Shown: positions 17,754-26,073 of the stretch, in pieces
How positions within the stretch are numbered: position 1 is the stretch's first letter
Layout: every line of letters begins with the position of its first letter
Made by a program: the position numbers and the translations under genes
Assembly: GCA_043755435.1 (NCBI GenBank)
Contig: JAYUSZ010000125.1
Location: 8,926 to 72,925, forward strand
Direction of reading: 5' to 3'
Origin: JANXSF01 sp043755435
Lineage (GTDB): Bacteria > Acidobacteriota > Terriglobia > Bryobacterales > Bryobacteraceae
Length of the DNA stretch: 64,000 nt
Notes under the pieces: model-generated
Databases searched by the model: none
The model's input: only the letters and a program-made list of their open reading frames with translations
What the model was told of the DNA's origin: nothing

Positions 17754-19019
17754 TTGATCGACCAACAAGCACAACTCGCAATCTTACGGGCGAAAATTGC
17801 CAACATTGGTAATGCCGAGCGGCGGAGCGCTTTGGTTGAGCCAAAGCCCATCCGTCAAAAAGCCGGGCAGGCACTGCAGGAAATGTTGGAGAGTTGGAGT
17901 GGGGCCGAAGAAGTTGAAACCGCTTTTGGCAAGCACTTTGAATGTGAGCGTTTGTGGCCCTCGCATCGACAACATGGCAGTGTGGATATTGGTTCCTTGT
18001 CAGACCTGCCGCACAACCTGTTAAACAGCTTGGCCGAGCCTGACTTCCCTGAATGCCACCCGGAACGCTGGGCGTTTCTTGATACGGAAACTACTGGTTT
18101 GGCAGGCGGCAGCGGCACCTATGCTTTCTTAGTTGGCGTGGGTCGGATCACACCAGAAGGGTTCCGAGTGAAGCAGTTCTTCATGCGGGATTTTTCCGAA
18201 GAAGCCAGCTTGCTGGATGCGGTTACCAGACACTTGGCTGATTTTGAAGTTCTGATCACCTACAATGGACGGGCCTATGATCAGCCGTTGCTGGAAACGC
18301 GGTATCGCATGTCACGGGCGCGTCCACCGTTTTCAAAAATGGCGCACCTTGATCTGCTTTTCGGCTCGCGACGTCTTTGGAAGTTGCGATTTGAAAGCTG
18401 CCGATTGGTGGAGTTGGAACATCAGATTCTGGGAGTGGAACGGGTTGGCGATATTCCCGGCGCGATGATCCCTTACGTTTATTTTGAATATGTGCGGACT
18501 GGTTATTCCATGCGGCTTGCTCCGGTGTTTGAACACAATGCTCTGGACATTGTGACGTTGGCTTGTCTTACGGCCATTGTCCCCAGAGCATTTCAAACTG
18601 GCGGGTGGGAAGACTTGCCTGTGCGTCATCCGGCGGAGTTAGTAGGTCTAGGCCGGTGGTTGCGGCAGGCTGGACAGCTTGACCAAGCCACCCGCTTGTT
18701 CCGCAAGGCCCTGAATGGTGGCCTTGCCGATGAACTGACTTGGCGAACCATGTGGGATTTGGCGGGTCTGGAACGGAAATTGGAAAAAGCAGATTCAGCG
18801 CTGGCGCTTTATTCGGAACTGGCTGGAGTAGAAAATCCATTTCGTCCGGCCGCTTGCGAGGAGCTGGCGAAGCACTATGAGCACCGGGAACGGAATCCGG
18901 CGATGGCAATGGAATTTGTTTTGACGGCGATGGAGTTTGAGGTAAACCCCGGGTTAGTAAAGCGAAAAGCAAGGCTGGAAGCGAAGATTCACAAGCCTCG
19001 TTCGCGTCGGTTGCTTTAG
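17754..19019 (+). CDS. YprB-like DEDD exonuclease with TPR tail
   Basis: A 421-residue protein. The ribonuclease-H-like 3'-5' exonuclease fold of the YprB family spans about 100-285: Exo I is FLDTETTGLAGG (D110, E112), Exo II is VLITYNGRAYDQPLLETR, and the last acid is in HNALDIVTLACL. Residues about 290-400 form helical repeats resembling TPR units (AGQLDQATRLFRKAL). The start is a TTG at 17754, the only one that keeps the whole N-terminal helix, 24 bases after the ABC-F stop. The family is predicted to act on nucleic acids; its substrate is not established. Confidence 0.85.
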   Translation: MIDQQAQLAILRAKIANIGNAERRSALVEPKPIRQKAGQALQEMLESWSGAEEVETAFGKHFECERLWPSHRQHGSVDIGSLSDLPHNLLNSLAEPDFPECHPERWAFLDTETTGLAGGSGTYAFLVGVGRITPEGFRVKQFFMRDFSEEASLLDAVTRHLADFEVLITYNGRAYDQPLLETRYRMSRARPPFSKMAHLDLLFGSRRLWKLRFESCRLVELEHQILGVERVGDIPGAMIPYVYFEYVRTGYSMRLAPVFEHNALDIVTLACLTAIVPRAFQTGGWEDLPVRHPAELVGLGRWLRQAGQLDQATRLFRKALNGGLADELTWRTMWDLAGLERKLEKADSALALYSELAGVENPFRPAACEELAKHYEHRERNPAMAMEFVLTAMEFEVNPGLVKRKARLEAKIHKPRSRRLL

Positions 19020-19034
19020 CTTAGAAATCACTAT

Positions 19035-19106
19035 AGAGCCGCCATGCGTCAGCATGCGGTTTTCCTGGTGGTTTGGGAAAACCGCATGCTAACGCATGGC
19101 GGCTCT
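19035..19106. repeat. Long near-perfect palindrome (REP-like or bidirectional terminator)
   Basis: Two 31-base arms (19035-19065 and 19076-19106) are complementary except at one position (19050/19091), with a 10-base loop. Each arm contains GCCGCCATGCGT and GCATGCGGTTTTCC. It lies in the 124-base gap between convergent genes, so a transcript from either side would form a very stable hairpin. There is no T run, so factor-independent termination is doubtful; a role in protecting or ending transcripts is inferred. The size and GC-rich arms resemble dispersed REP-type elements, but only one copy is in this window. Confidence 0.93.
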
Positions 19107-19143
19107 GTAGGTGAACAATGTCCTAGTTTTCGGAGCTAACCAG

Positions 19144-20775
19144 CTAGTTCGCTGGAAGCGTTCCGGCAACGTACATACTTCCGTAATTGGTCTTGTCACC
19201 GCTGGCTTTCTGGCCGGGAAGAACCGGACCTGGACGCATGACGCGGAAAGCAACTGCATCGCCAGGCTTCAGATTTCCTTGAAGCCGGCGCAAATCGTCT
19301 GGCGAGGCCACCGGCTGGCGGTTAATGCTGACAATAATGTCACGTTCCCGCAACCCGATTTCCTCAGCGAAGGTACCTTCCTGCACAGTGGTGACGTAAA
19401 CGCCGCGCCCTTCAGTACTTGCATCTTTCTTTTCCTTTTCGGAGAGGGGGCGAATGGCAATCCCGAATTTGGCGGGTGTTGCTTCAGGACTAGCGCCAAT
19501 TGTGGGAAGGTCCTTTCGACGGCTGGCAAAGCGTGGATCGTCCTTAAACACTTCTTCGCGATCTTCCACCGTGACGTTCAAATCCATCTTCTTTCCTTCA
19601 CGATCAACCGTCACTTTAAGAGATTGCCCAATGGGAGTTTCCGAAACGCGTGCGATTAGATCGTCACCATCTTTGATGGCCTTTCCGTTCAGAGCGGTTA
19701 CTACGTCTTCGGGTTTCACACCGGCCTTGGCAGCCGGACCGCCTTCGGTGACAGTCTCCACTAGAACACCCCCACTGACGCCGGCGGCCTTCAGAATTTC
19801 GGGCTTTTCCAACTTGCTCCAACCAATGCCAATGGAACCGCGGCGCATTCTGCCGTACTGAATAATGTTGTTGTAGACGCGGGCCATTACGTTCACTGGC
19901 AGCGCAAAACCAATTCCTTGGTAGCCGCCTGTCTGTGTTGCGATAGCAGTGTTAATTCCGATTACTTCCCCTTTGATGTTCAACAGGGGACCACCAGAAT
20001 TGCCTGGGTTAATGGCTGCATCCGTCTGAATAAAACGCTGGAAGGCTTCGGCACCGGACACGTCACGACCAGTGGCGGAAACGATGCCAGCCGTCACGGA
20101 GGCAGCCAAGCCGAACGGCGAGCCGATCGCAACAGCCCAATCCCCCACTTGGACACCATCAGAATTGCCAATCTTCAAAACGGCAAGAGGCTTCTTCGAG
20201 TCGATCTTGATTACAGCGATGTCGGATTCCCAGTCGGTGCCAATCACTCGGGCCTTATATTCCGTTTTGTCACCGGGGAACTTCACTTTGATTCCTTCGG
20301 CCTTGTCCACTACATGGTTATTAGTGATGATGTAGCCGTTCTTATCCACGATAAACCCGGAACCTGTGGCTTCGCGTGGAGCGCGACGAGCACCGCCGCC
20401 ACCAGGGGCACCACCAGGCATGTCACGGAAGAATCGCCGGAACATTTCCAGACCCTCATCCCCACCGCCACCTTCTTCTTCGTCTTGCTGCGGCAAGCCG
20501 CGCGGACGTTGTTTGGAAGAAGTCCTGGGGGCAGTATAGTCTGTGGTGATATTCACCACGCTGGGCTCAGCCATCTTGGCGAGTCGAGTGAAATCTGTTT
20601 CGTTGTTTTGGGCAACGGGCACAACCAACGGCGTGGCATCAGGAGCAGCCGTTTGTCCCTTGGCTGCATAAACGCCAGTAGTGGCAAGGGTGCCGACCAA
20701 GACGCCCACTGACAGAGTGAAAACGAAGAGGCTTGCGGCAAGTAGTTTCTGTTGCTTAAGGATGCGGGCTAACAT
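19144..20775 (-). CDS. Do-family periplasmic serine protease (DegP/DegQ-like)
   Basis: A 543-residue HtrA-type protease/chaperone that degrades misfolded envelope proteins. An N-terminal signal or anchor lies at about 11-33. The trypsin-like domain has H154 (TNNHVV), D185 (ESDIAVIK) and S260 (NPGNSGGPLL). A Gly-rich, acidic loop at 100-130 (the LA-loop region) precedes it. PDZ1 spans about 300-395 and PDZ2 about 440-535. A sigma70-like promoter is visible just upstream (20821-20848). The gene ends against the large palindrome. Two PDZ domains place it with DegP/DegQ rather than DegS. Confidence 0.95.
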   Translation of the reverse strand: MLARILKQQKLLAASLFVFTLSVGVLVGTLATTGVYAAKGQTAAPDATPLVVPVAQNNETDFTRLAKMAEPSVVNITTDYTAPRTSSKQRPRGLPQQDEEEGGGGDEGLEMFRRFFRDMPGGAPGGGGARRAPREATGSGFIVDKNGYIITNNHVVDKAEGIKVKFPGDKTEYKARVIGTDWESDIAVIKIDSKKPLAVLKIGNSDGVQVGDWAVAIGSPFGLAASVTAGIVSATGRDVSGAEAFQRFIQTDAAINPGNSGGPLLNIKGEVIGINTAIATQTGGYQGIGFALPVNVMARVYNNIIQYGRMRRGSIGIGWSKLEKPEILKAAGVSGGVLVETVTEGGPAAKAGVKPEDVVTALNGKAIKDGDDLIARVSETPIGQSLKVTVDREGKKMDLNVTVEDREEVFKDDPRFASRRKDLPTIGASPEATPAKFGIAIRPLSEKEKKDASTEGRGVYVTTVQEGTFAEEIGLRERDIIVSINRQPVASPDDLRRLQGNLKPGDAVAFRVMRPGPVLPGQKASGDKTNYGSMYVAGTLPAN

Positions 20776-20820
20776 GTTTTGAAATAACTCCAGGTTTTGT
20801 GATCCAGACCTACTCTTAGT

Positions 20821-20848
20821 CTAATAACATTACGGGTTTAGATGTCAA
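20821..20848 (-). promoter_or_regulatory. Sigma70-like promoter of the Do-family protease gene
   Basis: On the minus strand a perfect TTGACA (20843-20848) and a TATTAG (20821-20826) are 16 bases apart. The -35 element overlaps the stop codon of the upstream DMT permease gene. Transcription would begin about 40 bases before the protease ATG. Confidence 0.6.
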
Positions 20849-21732
20849 TCAAATGGATGCCTTGGAATGGCTTGAGGTTTCAATTCTGCGAATAGAATTC
20901 CTAATAAAACGAGCATGGCTCCAAGCGATGCCTGTTTAGTGAGCACCTCACCAAGAACCAGGAACGAGACAAGCCAGGCGAAAACTGGTTCCAGGCTGAA
21001 CAAAAGAGCGGCTCTGGTGGCCGAAGTGTGTTGTTGCGCCCAGGTTTGTATGGCAAAGGCTAGGGCTGTTGCAAATACGGCTCCCACGATGATGGCAAGG
21101 AAAGTGGCTGGGGTTGGATTCCAAAATGGACGTTCCACAATTGGCGCACCAATTCCAGCGAACACCGCGCCGAACAAAATTTGAAGGCATGTCATGGGTG
21201 CCAATCCAACTTCGGGAGTGAAGTGCCCTAGCGCCAAAATATGGAAGGCGAATGCAATAGCGCAGCCGACGGTGAGCCAATCTCCTGGTGAAAAAGTGAA
21301 CCGCTCTCCGGGCCAACTGAGTAGTGCGGTGCCAGCAACGGCGAATACCAAGCCCACAATTTCCTGCCATCGAGGGGCTCGACGGAACACTAACGATCCA
21401 AAGATGGGAACCAACGGAATGTAGAGGCCGGTGAGGAATGCGCTCTTTGCAGGGGAGACGGTTAGCAAGCCAACGGTCTGCAGAACGTAGCCAGTCATCA
21501 GCAGGGCACCAACGAGTGCGGCCAAGCAGAAACTTCTTAAGGGTATGCGGAATACTGGCTGCTTATAGAAGTAGAGGAGCAACAGGACGCCAGCCAGGGC
21601 AAAACGTAAAAAGAGATAAACGAGTGAAGAAATGTCAGCTAAGGCGTACTTCACAATTACGAAGGTGCCGCCCCACAGCATTGCCACCAACGCCAGCGCT
21701 ATTTCAGCGCGAGCTTGAACCGGGAACTTCAT
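20845..21732 (-). CDS. EamA/DMT-family permease
   Basis: A 295-residue integral membrane protein of the drug/metabolite transporter superfamily with about ten spans in two EamA repeats. The first repeat begins ALVAMLWGGTFVIVKYAL and the second is near LTVGCAIAFAFHILALGHF. A conserved EPVFAWL motif precedes the last pair of helices. Substrate unknown; the family moves amino acids, metabolites or drugs. Its ATG overlaps the M20 peptidase stop by four bases, so the two are co-translated. Confidence 0.92.
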   Translation of the reverse strand: MKFPVQARAEIALALVAMLWGGTFVIVKYALADISSLVYLFLRFALAGVLLLLYFYKQPVFRIPLRSFCLAALVGALLMTGYVLQTVGLLTVSPAKSAFLTGLYIPLVPIFGSLVFRRAPRWQEIVGLVFAVAGTALLSWPGERFTFSPGDWLTVGCAIAFAFHILALGHFTPEVGLAPMTCLQILFGAVFAGIGAPIVERPFWNPTPATFLAIIVGAVFATALAFAIQTWAQQHTSATRAALLFSLEPVFAWLVSFLVLGEVLTKQASLGAMLVLLGILFAELKPQAIPRHPFD

Positions 21733-22979
21733 TCCGTAAGAAGAAGCGCCAAGGCCAGGAAAACTCGCTTCAAGCCAATCTCGCGGCCTTCAGGGTGATA
21801 CCATTCAGCGGGTGTATGTGCGCCTCCGCCAGATCCTCCAGTGCCAATGGAAACTGCGGGCAAGCCCATGGATAGTGGAATATTCGCGTCCGTGGATGCG
21901 CAATCGATGCGGGAGCGAATCCCCAAATGTAAGTCGATTTCACGCAGGTAACTCACCAGCGGAGAAGTCTCTGGAAGCTGGCCTCCCGGACGCTGGCCCA
22001 TATCGCGAATCTTGGCCGACACCTTTTGCGTGGACGATTCGTTTTCCACGTCGCGAGCCCGTTCCACGCATTCTGTCAACAAACTGGTCATCTCATCCAA
22101 TGCGAGTTGTGTTTCCGCTCGCAGATCGAGTTTTGCCAGAGCCGAAGAAGGGATGGAATTTACGGAAATACCACCTTCAATGATTCCAAAATTGTGACTG
22201 GTTCTGGAAAGTGCTGGGGGCTTGGCGGCCTGGTGCAAATTGAAAAGGTGAACGGCACGGCTAAGAGCGTGAACTGGATTTCCAACTCCAAAATCGGACC
22301 AGGAATGGCCACCGACTCCTTGAAAAGTAATTTCAAAGCGGCGGCTAGCCAATGCTTGAGAGGTGATGTGCTCAACCGAAGGACCATCTAAGACAAGAAA
22401 GCTCCGGATCTTGGTTCCAAGTGGAGACTGGTGGCACAGATACTTCATGCCGCTGAGATTTCCCTCCCCCTCCTCGCCTACATTCGCCACCAGCATAAGC
22501 GAGGCACTGGGATTTTCAAGCGGCGGAGCTTTTTGAATGGCACGGGCAATGGCTAACAAAGCAGCCAATCCAGAACCATTGTCGGCTACACCAGGCCCAT
22601 GCATGCGGCCGTCTCCTTCGAGGTAAATTTCTTCAGGACGGCGCGGGGCCAGAACGGTATCCAGATGCGCGGTGACTGCAACGTAGGGTCCCGTAGTTGG
22701 AGTGCCGGGGAAGGCGATCACATTTCCGGCGCGATCAATTTTGGCATCGCACCCAAGGGAACGAAGGCGGGTTAGCATCCATTCAGCACGTTTGGCTTCA
22801 AAGAACGTTGGAGCGGGAATTCGGCAAAGCTCCAGGTGCTGCTCGGTGATCCATTGACGATCGCGTCGGAATTGTTCGATCACTTCACGAATGCCGGATT
22901 GCGCTGCAAGGTCGGAAATGCCGACGGATGGAGACGATAACCGTTTCGGAAAGTTCTTCAATCGTCGTAGCGCGTCCAA
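21729..22979 (-). CDS. M20-family metallopeptidase
   Basis: A 416-residue zinc peptidase of the PepT/ArgE-type M20 family. Metal ligands and catalytic residues are visible: VTAHLDTV (His, Asp), GPGVADNGSGLAAL (bridging Asp), NVGEEGEGN (catalytic Glu and ligand Glu) and the C-terminal GGSGGGAHTPAEWYHPEG (His). The dimerisation (lid) domain lies between, around the FEITFQGVGGHSWSDFGVGNP segment. It probably trims dipeptides or tripeptides in the cytoplasm. It forms a pair with the DMT permease gene. The first 30 residues are weakly supported, and the start region overlaps the glycosidase remnant on the other strand. Confidence 0.9.
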   Translation of the reverse strand: MDALRRLKNFPKRLSSPSVGISDLAAQSGIREVIEQFRRDRQWITEQHLELCRIPAPTFFEAKRAEWMLTRLRSLGCDAKIDRAGNVIAFPGTPTTGPYVAVTAHLDTVLAPRRPEEIYLEGDGRMHGPGVADNGSGLAALLAIARAIQKAPPLENPSASLMLVANVGEEGEGNLSGMKYLCHQSPLGTKIRSFLVLDGPSVEHITSQALASRRFEITFQGVGGHSWSDFGVGNPVHALSRAVHLFNLHQAAKPPALSRTSHNFGIIEGGISVNSIPSSALAKLDLRAETQLALDEMTSLLTECVERARDVENESSTQKVSAKIRDMGQRPGGQLPETSPLVSYLREIDLHLGIRSRIDCASTDANIPLSMGLPAVSIGTGGSGGGAHTPAEWYHPEGREIGLKRVFLALALLLTE

Positions 22980-22987
22980 AAAGCCTC

Positions 22988-23347
22988 CTGTATCGAGGAT
23001 ATAACGGATGGGATAGGGACGTCAGTTTTGATCCTGGATTCAATGCGATTGATTCGACAATTGTAAATGTTGATAAACGATGGATCATGGTGTTCAAAGA
23101 TGAGCGGAAAACACCAACAGTGAAGAAGCTTCGTCTGGCATTCAGCGATTCACCAACCGGACCTTGGCGCGACGTGACAGAGCCCTTTACCAGAGATTGG
23201 ATTGAGGGTCCATCGGTCGTGAAAATTGGCGCGGAGTGGTGGATTTACTATGATCATTACACGAAACCTCAGGACGATCACCGTCATGGAACGGTGGCCA
23301 AGATTTCCGAAAAGGAAGCCAAGGCACTGCAGGCGCTGAAGCGGTAA
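22988..23347 (+). pseudogene. 3' fragment of a GH43-like glycoside hydrolase
   Basis: An open frame of about 120 codons encodes a beta-propeller-like tail: AIDSTIVNVDKRWIMVFKDE, LRLAFSDSPTGPWRDVTEP, then VVKIGAEWWIYYDHYTKP. These are blade repeats of the kind seen in GH43 and related five-bladed glycosidases. The catalytic N-terminal blades are missing: upstream the sequence belongs to the M20 peptidase gene on the other strand, and there is no good start or ribosome-binding site. I therefore read it as the surviving end of a gene cut off by a deletion. It could instead be a short functional ORF starting at 22928, but that would be an unusual partial domain. Confidence 0.65.
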
Positions 23348-23415
23348 CTACGAATAAAGCCCATTGAGCATCTGGCTTGTGATAAAAAGGTAACTTCGAT
23401 GAAGCGGAGGGTTTC

Positions 23416-24693
23416 TTGAATCAAAAAGAAAGTTTTTACGGATGGTGGATTTCCATCGCAGCGTTCTTTACGTTTGGACTGGCTGTAGGAATCCCCTACT
23501 ATGGAATGCCGTTCTTTTATGATTACTACGAGAAAGCCTTCGGATGGCAGCGTTCCGATATCGTATTTGGATTCCCCCTTGCTGCAGTCTGCATGCTTTG
23601 GTTCGGTCCAGTGGTTATCCCGAAATTCAGTCCGCGTAAAATGATTGTTGTTGGCACTGGGCTTACTGCGTTGGCATTCATCGGCTTCGGCACAATGGGT
23701 GGAAACATTTATGTTTATTGGGGATTGTGGTTGCTGTACATGGCCGGCTATATTTTGTCTGGCCCAATTTCGCATCAGATTCTGATTTCACAATGGTTCC
23801 GCAAGGATCGCGGCAAGGCCATGGCCGCAACTTATTTGGGTGTCGGCTTATTCGGCGGCCTTTCGGCAAAGCTTATCGCCAAACCGCTGACCGAAATGCT
23901 CGGCTTCCAAGGGGCGCTTCTAGCTATTGGTGGATTGATGGTCTTAGCTTGGCCATTGGCATTGTTAGTAATGAAGGACAAGCCTTCTGAAATGGGTCAA
24001 TTCCCAGATGGCGATCCTGCTGGCGCTGCGGACACCAAAGTTGTTCCACAGAGTTTTTCCGCGTTGCTAAAGCTGCCTTCCTTTTGGCTATTGATGATGG
24101 GCAGCTTGTGTTCCATTGGCGCTATTGGCTCCATTAACCAAAACATGAAATTTGTATTCAAAGAGCAAGGATTCGTTGATCAAAACACGCTGAACGAAAT
24201 GTTCGCCAATGCCACGATGATGATTCTTTTCTCATCCATCGGTGGCAGGATTGTGATGGGTTATCTAGCCGACATTTTTCCCAAAAAATGGGTGATGCTG
24301 GCAACCTATGCGTTGGTGGCTGGAACCATACCACTGCTGCAAATGGTGACCCCAAGCCAACCCAGTATGGTGTACCTATTTGCCATCCTTTTTGGCTTCG
24401 GAATGGGTGCTGATTACATGTTGATTCCCTTGATGGCTGCCGAGCAGTTCGGCGTCAATACTCTTTCCCGAGCTATGGCAATCATCCTTCCGGCTGATAC
24501 CATAGGACAGACGTGGTTCCCGTTCCTGATCGCCAAGATTCGCGAGAACTACGGGGGCTATTCAGCCGCCTTAAATTTCGTTTTCGTGCTGGCTTTCATG
24601 GGAGCTGTGGCGATTGCGCTTCTACCCAATCGTAAAAGAAAAGATGAGACAATTCACCTACAAAAACCTGGAGCAGTTACAGCAAGCCGCTGA
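23416..24693 (+). CDS. MFS transporter (oxalate/formate-antiporter-like)
   Basis: A 425-residue major-facilitator permease with about 12 spans. The N-terminus FYGWWISIAAFFTFGLAVG and the ISQWFRKDRGKAMAATYLGVG segment between helices 4 and 5 resemble the oxalate/formate antiporter and monocarboxylate branch. The second half opens after SFSALLKLPSFWLLMMG. It starts with TTG at 23416 behind a strong GGAGGG. The next gene begins inside its last 50 bases, so it belongs to a unit with the Old-Yellow-Enzyme-like oxidoreductase. The substrate is probably a carboxylate or aromatic acid that the next enzyme reduces; this is inferred. Confidence 0.9.
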   Translation: MNQKESFYGWWISIAAFFTFGLAVGIPYYGMPFFYDYYEKAFGWQRSDIVFGFPLAAVCMLWFGPVVIPKFSPRKMIVVGTGLTALAFIGFGTMGGNIYVYWGLWLLYMAGYILSGPISHQILISQWFRKDRGKAMAATYLGVGLFGGLSAKLIAKPLTEMLGFQGALLAIGGLMVLAWPLALLVMKDKPSEMGQFPDGDPAGAADTKVVPQSFSALLKLPSFWLLMMGSLCSIGAIGSINQNMKFVFKEQGFVDQNTLNEMFANATMMILFSSIGGRIVMGYLADIFPKKWVMLATYALVAGTIPLLQMVTPSQPSMVYLFAILFGFGMGADYMLIPLMAAEQFGVNTLSRAMAIILPADTIGQTWFPFLIAKIRENYGGYSAALNFVFVLAFMGAVAIALLPNRKRKDETIHLQKPGAVTASR

Positions 24694-26068
24694 GAAACTG
24701 ACACAACACGTCCGATTTGAATCGGACAAATCAAAAGTACAAAGTGCCCTTGCCCGGCCAGTAATTGGGAAGTCTTTCAATTTGGGAAATTCCATGGCGA
24801 TTCATCCCATGGAAGGCTGCGACAGCACGCTGGATGGCCGTCCTGACGAGCTTACCTGGCGTCGTTATGAGCGCTTCGCCCGTGGTGGCGCGAAGCTGGT
24901 TTGGTTTGAAGCTACCGCTGTCCGCGAAGATGGCCGGGCGAATACCCGGCAGCTTTGGATTACGAAAGATAACGTACGCGATTTCGCGCGCATCCTGGAA
25001 ATGATCCAACGCGAGCACAAAGCTCGCTTCGGCACCACCGATGATTTGTTGGTGCCGATGCAGCTTACGCACTCCGGGCGTTACGCTGTTCCCAAGAAAA
25101 CCATTGCTTACCATAATCCGCTGATCGATCAGAAATCCGGCGTGCCCGCGGACTATCCGATTATCAGTGACGACGAACTGGAGCGGCTTGAAGATGACTA
25201 TGTGCAGGCTGCCAAGCTAGCTCTGTTGGCGGGATTCAGGGCTGTGGAGCTGAAGGTCACTCACGGTTATTTGCTGGCCGAACTGTTGGGTGCGAAAACA
25301 CGTGAGGGACGATACGGCGGATCGCTTGAAAACCGCACTCGAATCATTCGTAACATCCTGAGTAAGATCCGTGCGGCAACTGGGAATCAATTGACATTGC
25401 TGATGCGATTGGGCTGCTTTGATTCGGTTCCATACAGGAACGGAGCCGACGGCGTGGGTGTTCCGCTGGCCTATCCAATTCCCTACCCTTACGGTTGGGG
25501 CGTGGATTCCAATAATCCGCTGCAGGAAGATTTGACCGAAGTGAAACAGGCCATTGGTTGGTTCAAAGATTGGGGAATTGAACTGCTGAACGTTTCCATC
25601 GGCTGCCCTTACTACAATCCTCACATTGTCCGGCCTTTCGAAAAACCGGATGAGGGCAACTACGAACAACCCGAACATCCAATGCTTGGAGTGGACCGCC
25701 ATTTCCGGATCGCCGGGGAACTGCAGCGCACTTTTCCTGACCTTCCGATGGTTGGCTCAGGGTATAGTTGGCTGCAGATCTATTCCATTAACGCTGCGGC
25801 ACACAATGTTGCCGAAGGGAACATCCGTATTTTTGGCATTGGACGCAACGCATTGGCTTATCCAGATTTTGCGGTGGACATTGCGGAAAAAGGCGAGTTG
25901 GATGAAATTCGTGTCTGCAAAACTCTAACGTATTGCACCTTCCTGATGCGCAATAAGAACAATTCACTGGGACAATTTCCAACTGGGTGCCCGCCGTTTG
26001 ACAAGATGATGTACGGTCCAATTATGAAAGAAGCCCGCGAAGCAATTCGAGTGCTGAACAAAAAGTAG
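24644..26068 (+). CDS. Old Yellow Enzyme family FMN oxidoreductase
   Basis: A 474-residue NADH:flavin oxidoreductase. Family motifs of the TIM barrel are present: NSMAIHPMEGCDSTLDG at the start, PMQLTHSGRY, VELKVTHGYLLAELLG (with the usual HxxH reduced to HGYL), and TREGRYGGSLENRTRI, the flavin-binding strand. The usual C-terminal 4Fe-4S and FAD domains of the dienoyl-CoA reductase type are missing, so this is the short OYE-like type, with an extended C-terminus. Its ATG lies inside the end of the MFS gene. It is followed after 5 bases by an exported protein gene. Substrate unknown. Confidence 0.9.
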   Translation: MRQFTYKNLEQLQQAAEKLTQHVRFESDKSKVQSALARPVIGKSFNLGNSMAIHPMEGCDSTLDGRPDELTWRRYERFARGGAKLVWFEATAVREDGRANTRQLWITKDNVRDFARILEMIQREHKARFGTTDDLLVPMQLTHSGRYAVPKKTIAYHNPLIDQKSGVPADYPIISDDELERLEDDYVQAAKLALLAGFRAVELKVTHGYLLAELLGAKTREGRYGGSLENRTRIIRNILSKIRAATGNQLTLLMRLGCFDSVPYRNGADGVGVPLAYPIPYPYGWGVDSNNPLQEDLTEVKQAIGWFKDWGIELLNVSIGCPYYNPHIVRPFEKPDEGNYEQPEHPMLGVDRHFRIAGELQRTFPDLPMVGSGYSWLQIYSINAAAHNVAEGNIRIFGIGRNALAYPDFAVDIAEKGELDEIRVCKTLTYCTFLMRNKNNSLGQFPTGCPPFDKMMYGPIMKEAREAIRVLNKK

Positions 26069-26073
26069 GCCTG

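Noticed and set aside
19918..20712. Long plus-strand reading frame of 264 codons opposite the Do protease gene
   Set aside because: It is antisense to a gene with catalytic triad and PDZ domains, and its translation has no recognisable features.
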